Source of the DNA: Paenibacillus sp. Soil750
GTDB taxonomy: Bacteria > Bacillota > Bacilli > Paenibacillales > NBRC-103111
Length of the DNA stretch: 64,000 bases
Direction: 5' to 3'
Assembly: GCF_001428045.1 (NCBI RefSeq)
Contig: NZ_LMSD01000034.1
Coordinates: 493,312 to 557,311, forward strand
A program made the position numbers and the translations under genes. Shown here one piece after another: positions 63,519-64,000 of the stretch. The notes under the pieces were generated by a model. The model did not search any database and had not been told where the DNA came from. It was given only the letters and a program-made list of their open reading frames with translations. Positions within the stretch are counted from its first letter, which is position 1. Each line of letters opens with the position of its first letter.

Positions 63519-64000
63519 ATGCAAATAAATCAATTAATTTCGAACAACATTAACAGATTAGATGCAACAATACCCGTAGATAAATCTTTAGGAGTTGCTG
63601 GATTATCAGGGTCAGGCAAGACAACTTTCTGTCAGACAATTGGGGAAGAATCCAAGAAACGTCTCGTTTCCTTATTGCCGAAAGCTGAATATCAATATCT
63701 ATTTCCTGAGATTATGGAAACGAATTTCAGTGCCATCAAGATGGAGGAAATGCCTCTCGTTCTTTTTCTCGGAAAATCATCGATTTCATCCAATCCTCGT
63801 TCAACCATTGGTACGCATACGGGCGTATTCAAAGAGATTCGTGATCGAATGGCCGAACAATTCAATCTTTCTCCTGAAGTTTTTTCCTTTAATAACGCAT
63901 TAGGGTGGTGCCCGGATTGTAAAGGTCGCAGCACGACACAAAATGTAGAATGTTCGAAGTGTAAAGGGAAGCGCTACAGTCCAGAAGTTGAGACGCACAA
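63519..64000 (+). CDS. UvrA-like ABC ATPase (3' truncated by window edge)
   Basis: An open frame from ATG 63519 (AAAGG 8 bp upstream) to the window end, about 160 residues. Walker A is AGLSGSGKTT (about 28-37). It is followed by UvrA-type segments NPRSTIGTHTGVFKEIRDRM and FSFNNALGWCPDCKG, and the start of a zinc module (CPDC...CSKC). It is therefore a UvrA paralogue, but shorter than UvrA between Walker A and the RST segment, so it lacks much of the UvrB-binding region. Such short paralogues occur in Bacilli and in antibiotic producers. Function unknown. Confidence 0.82.
   Translation, partial: MQINQLISNNINRLDATIPVDKSLGVAGLSGSGKTTFCQTIGEESKKRLVSLLPKAEYQYLFPEIMETNFSAIKMEEMPLVLFLGKSSISSNPRSTIGTHTGVFKEIRDRMAEQFNLSPEVFSFNNALGWCPDCKGRSTTQNVECSKCKGKRYSPEVETH

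Overview
The window looks like chromosomal DNA of a spore-forming Bacillota, most likely Paenibacillus or a close relative. The reasons are strong AGGAGG-type ribosome binding sites, frequent TTG/GTG starts, T-box and ykkC-type RNA leaders, a CwlJ-type spore cortex hydrolase, a copper-amine-oxidase-stalk NlpC/P60 protein, and a Bacillus-style kamA/yod beta-lysine locus. I saw no rRNA, tRNA, insertion sequence, phage gene or CRISPR array. All gene names come from recognising protein motifs by eye; no database search was run.

Layout. 1-2.3 kb: the end of an Lsa-like ABC-F ribosome protection gene (cut by the window edge) and a small AAA ATPase. 2.3-8.3 kb: a zinc-starvation regulon. The permease pair ycgQ/ycgR diverges from znuCBA, followed by a COG0523 GTPase (yciC type), with four Zur-like operators. 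8.3-9.8 kb: an NlpC/P60 hydrolase gene and an odd leader region. 9.8-23.3 kb: sigma-54 (rpoN) next to a complete-looking beta-lysine catabolic locus (ablB, yokU, yodT, yodS, yodR, yodQ, kamA), its sigma-54 activator (kamR) and an isobutyryl-CoA mutase fusion (icmF). Two near-identical -24/-12 promoters tie rpoN, kamR and the catabolic genes into one circuit. 23.4-31.7 kb: a sugar-phosphate isomerase, a striking 7 x 51 bp palindromic array, a polysaccharide deacetylase, then three signalling genes (a chemoreceptor behind a ykkC-type riboswitch, a GAF-GGDEF protein and an orphan histidine kinase) and an MreB/Mbl paralogue. 31.9-35.8 kb: small metabolic genes.

36.0-43.9 kb holds a five-gene, translationally coupled operon: SWIM zinc finger, HEAT-repeat protein, MoxR AAA+ ATPase, a DUF5682-type protein and a VWA/MIDAS protein. 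This is the best candidate for an undescribed system. The DUF5682-type protein carries two GxxH motifs and a glutamate, reminiscent of TraB/Tiki/EreA-like putative metallohydrolases. 44.2-50.3 kb: AraC regulator with a GH130 phosphorylase, a T-box-controlled type-2 (mupirocin-insensitive type) IleS and CwlJ. 50.4-53.0 kb: a phosphodiester glycosidase-like protein and an unusual catalase. 53.1-57.6 kb: a TetR-controlled electrophile/quinone detoxification operon with three copies of one operator. 57.8-63.5 kb: pirin, MarR, AlkD-like, methyltransferase, epoxide hydrolase, MBL and DinB genes. The window ends inside a UvrA-like ATPase gene.

Non-coding structure is rich. Besides the riboswitch, T-box and about eighteen terminators, two intergenic elements (about 190 bp, near 16.7 and 44.0 kb) share a four-motif layout with spacings of about 51, 51 and 62 bp and the same 164-bp overall span, and a third region near 24.7 kb looks related. 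Together with the 51-bp array this suggests a helically phased, palindromic repeat family peculiar to this lineage.
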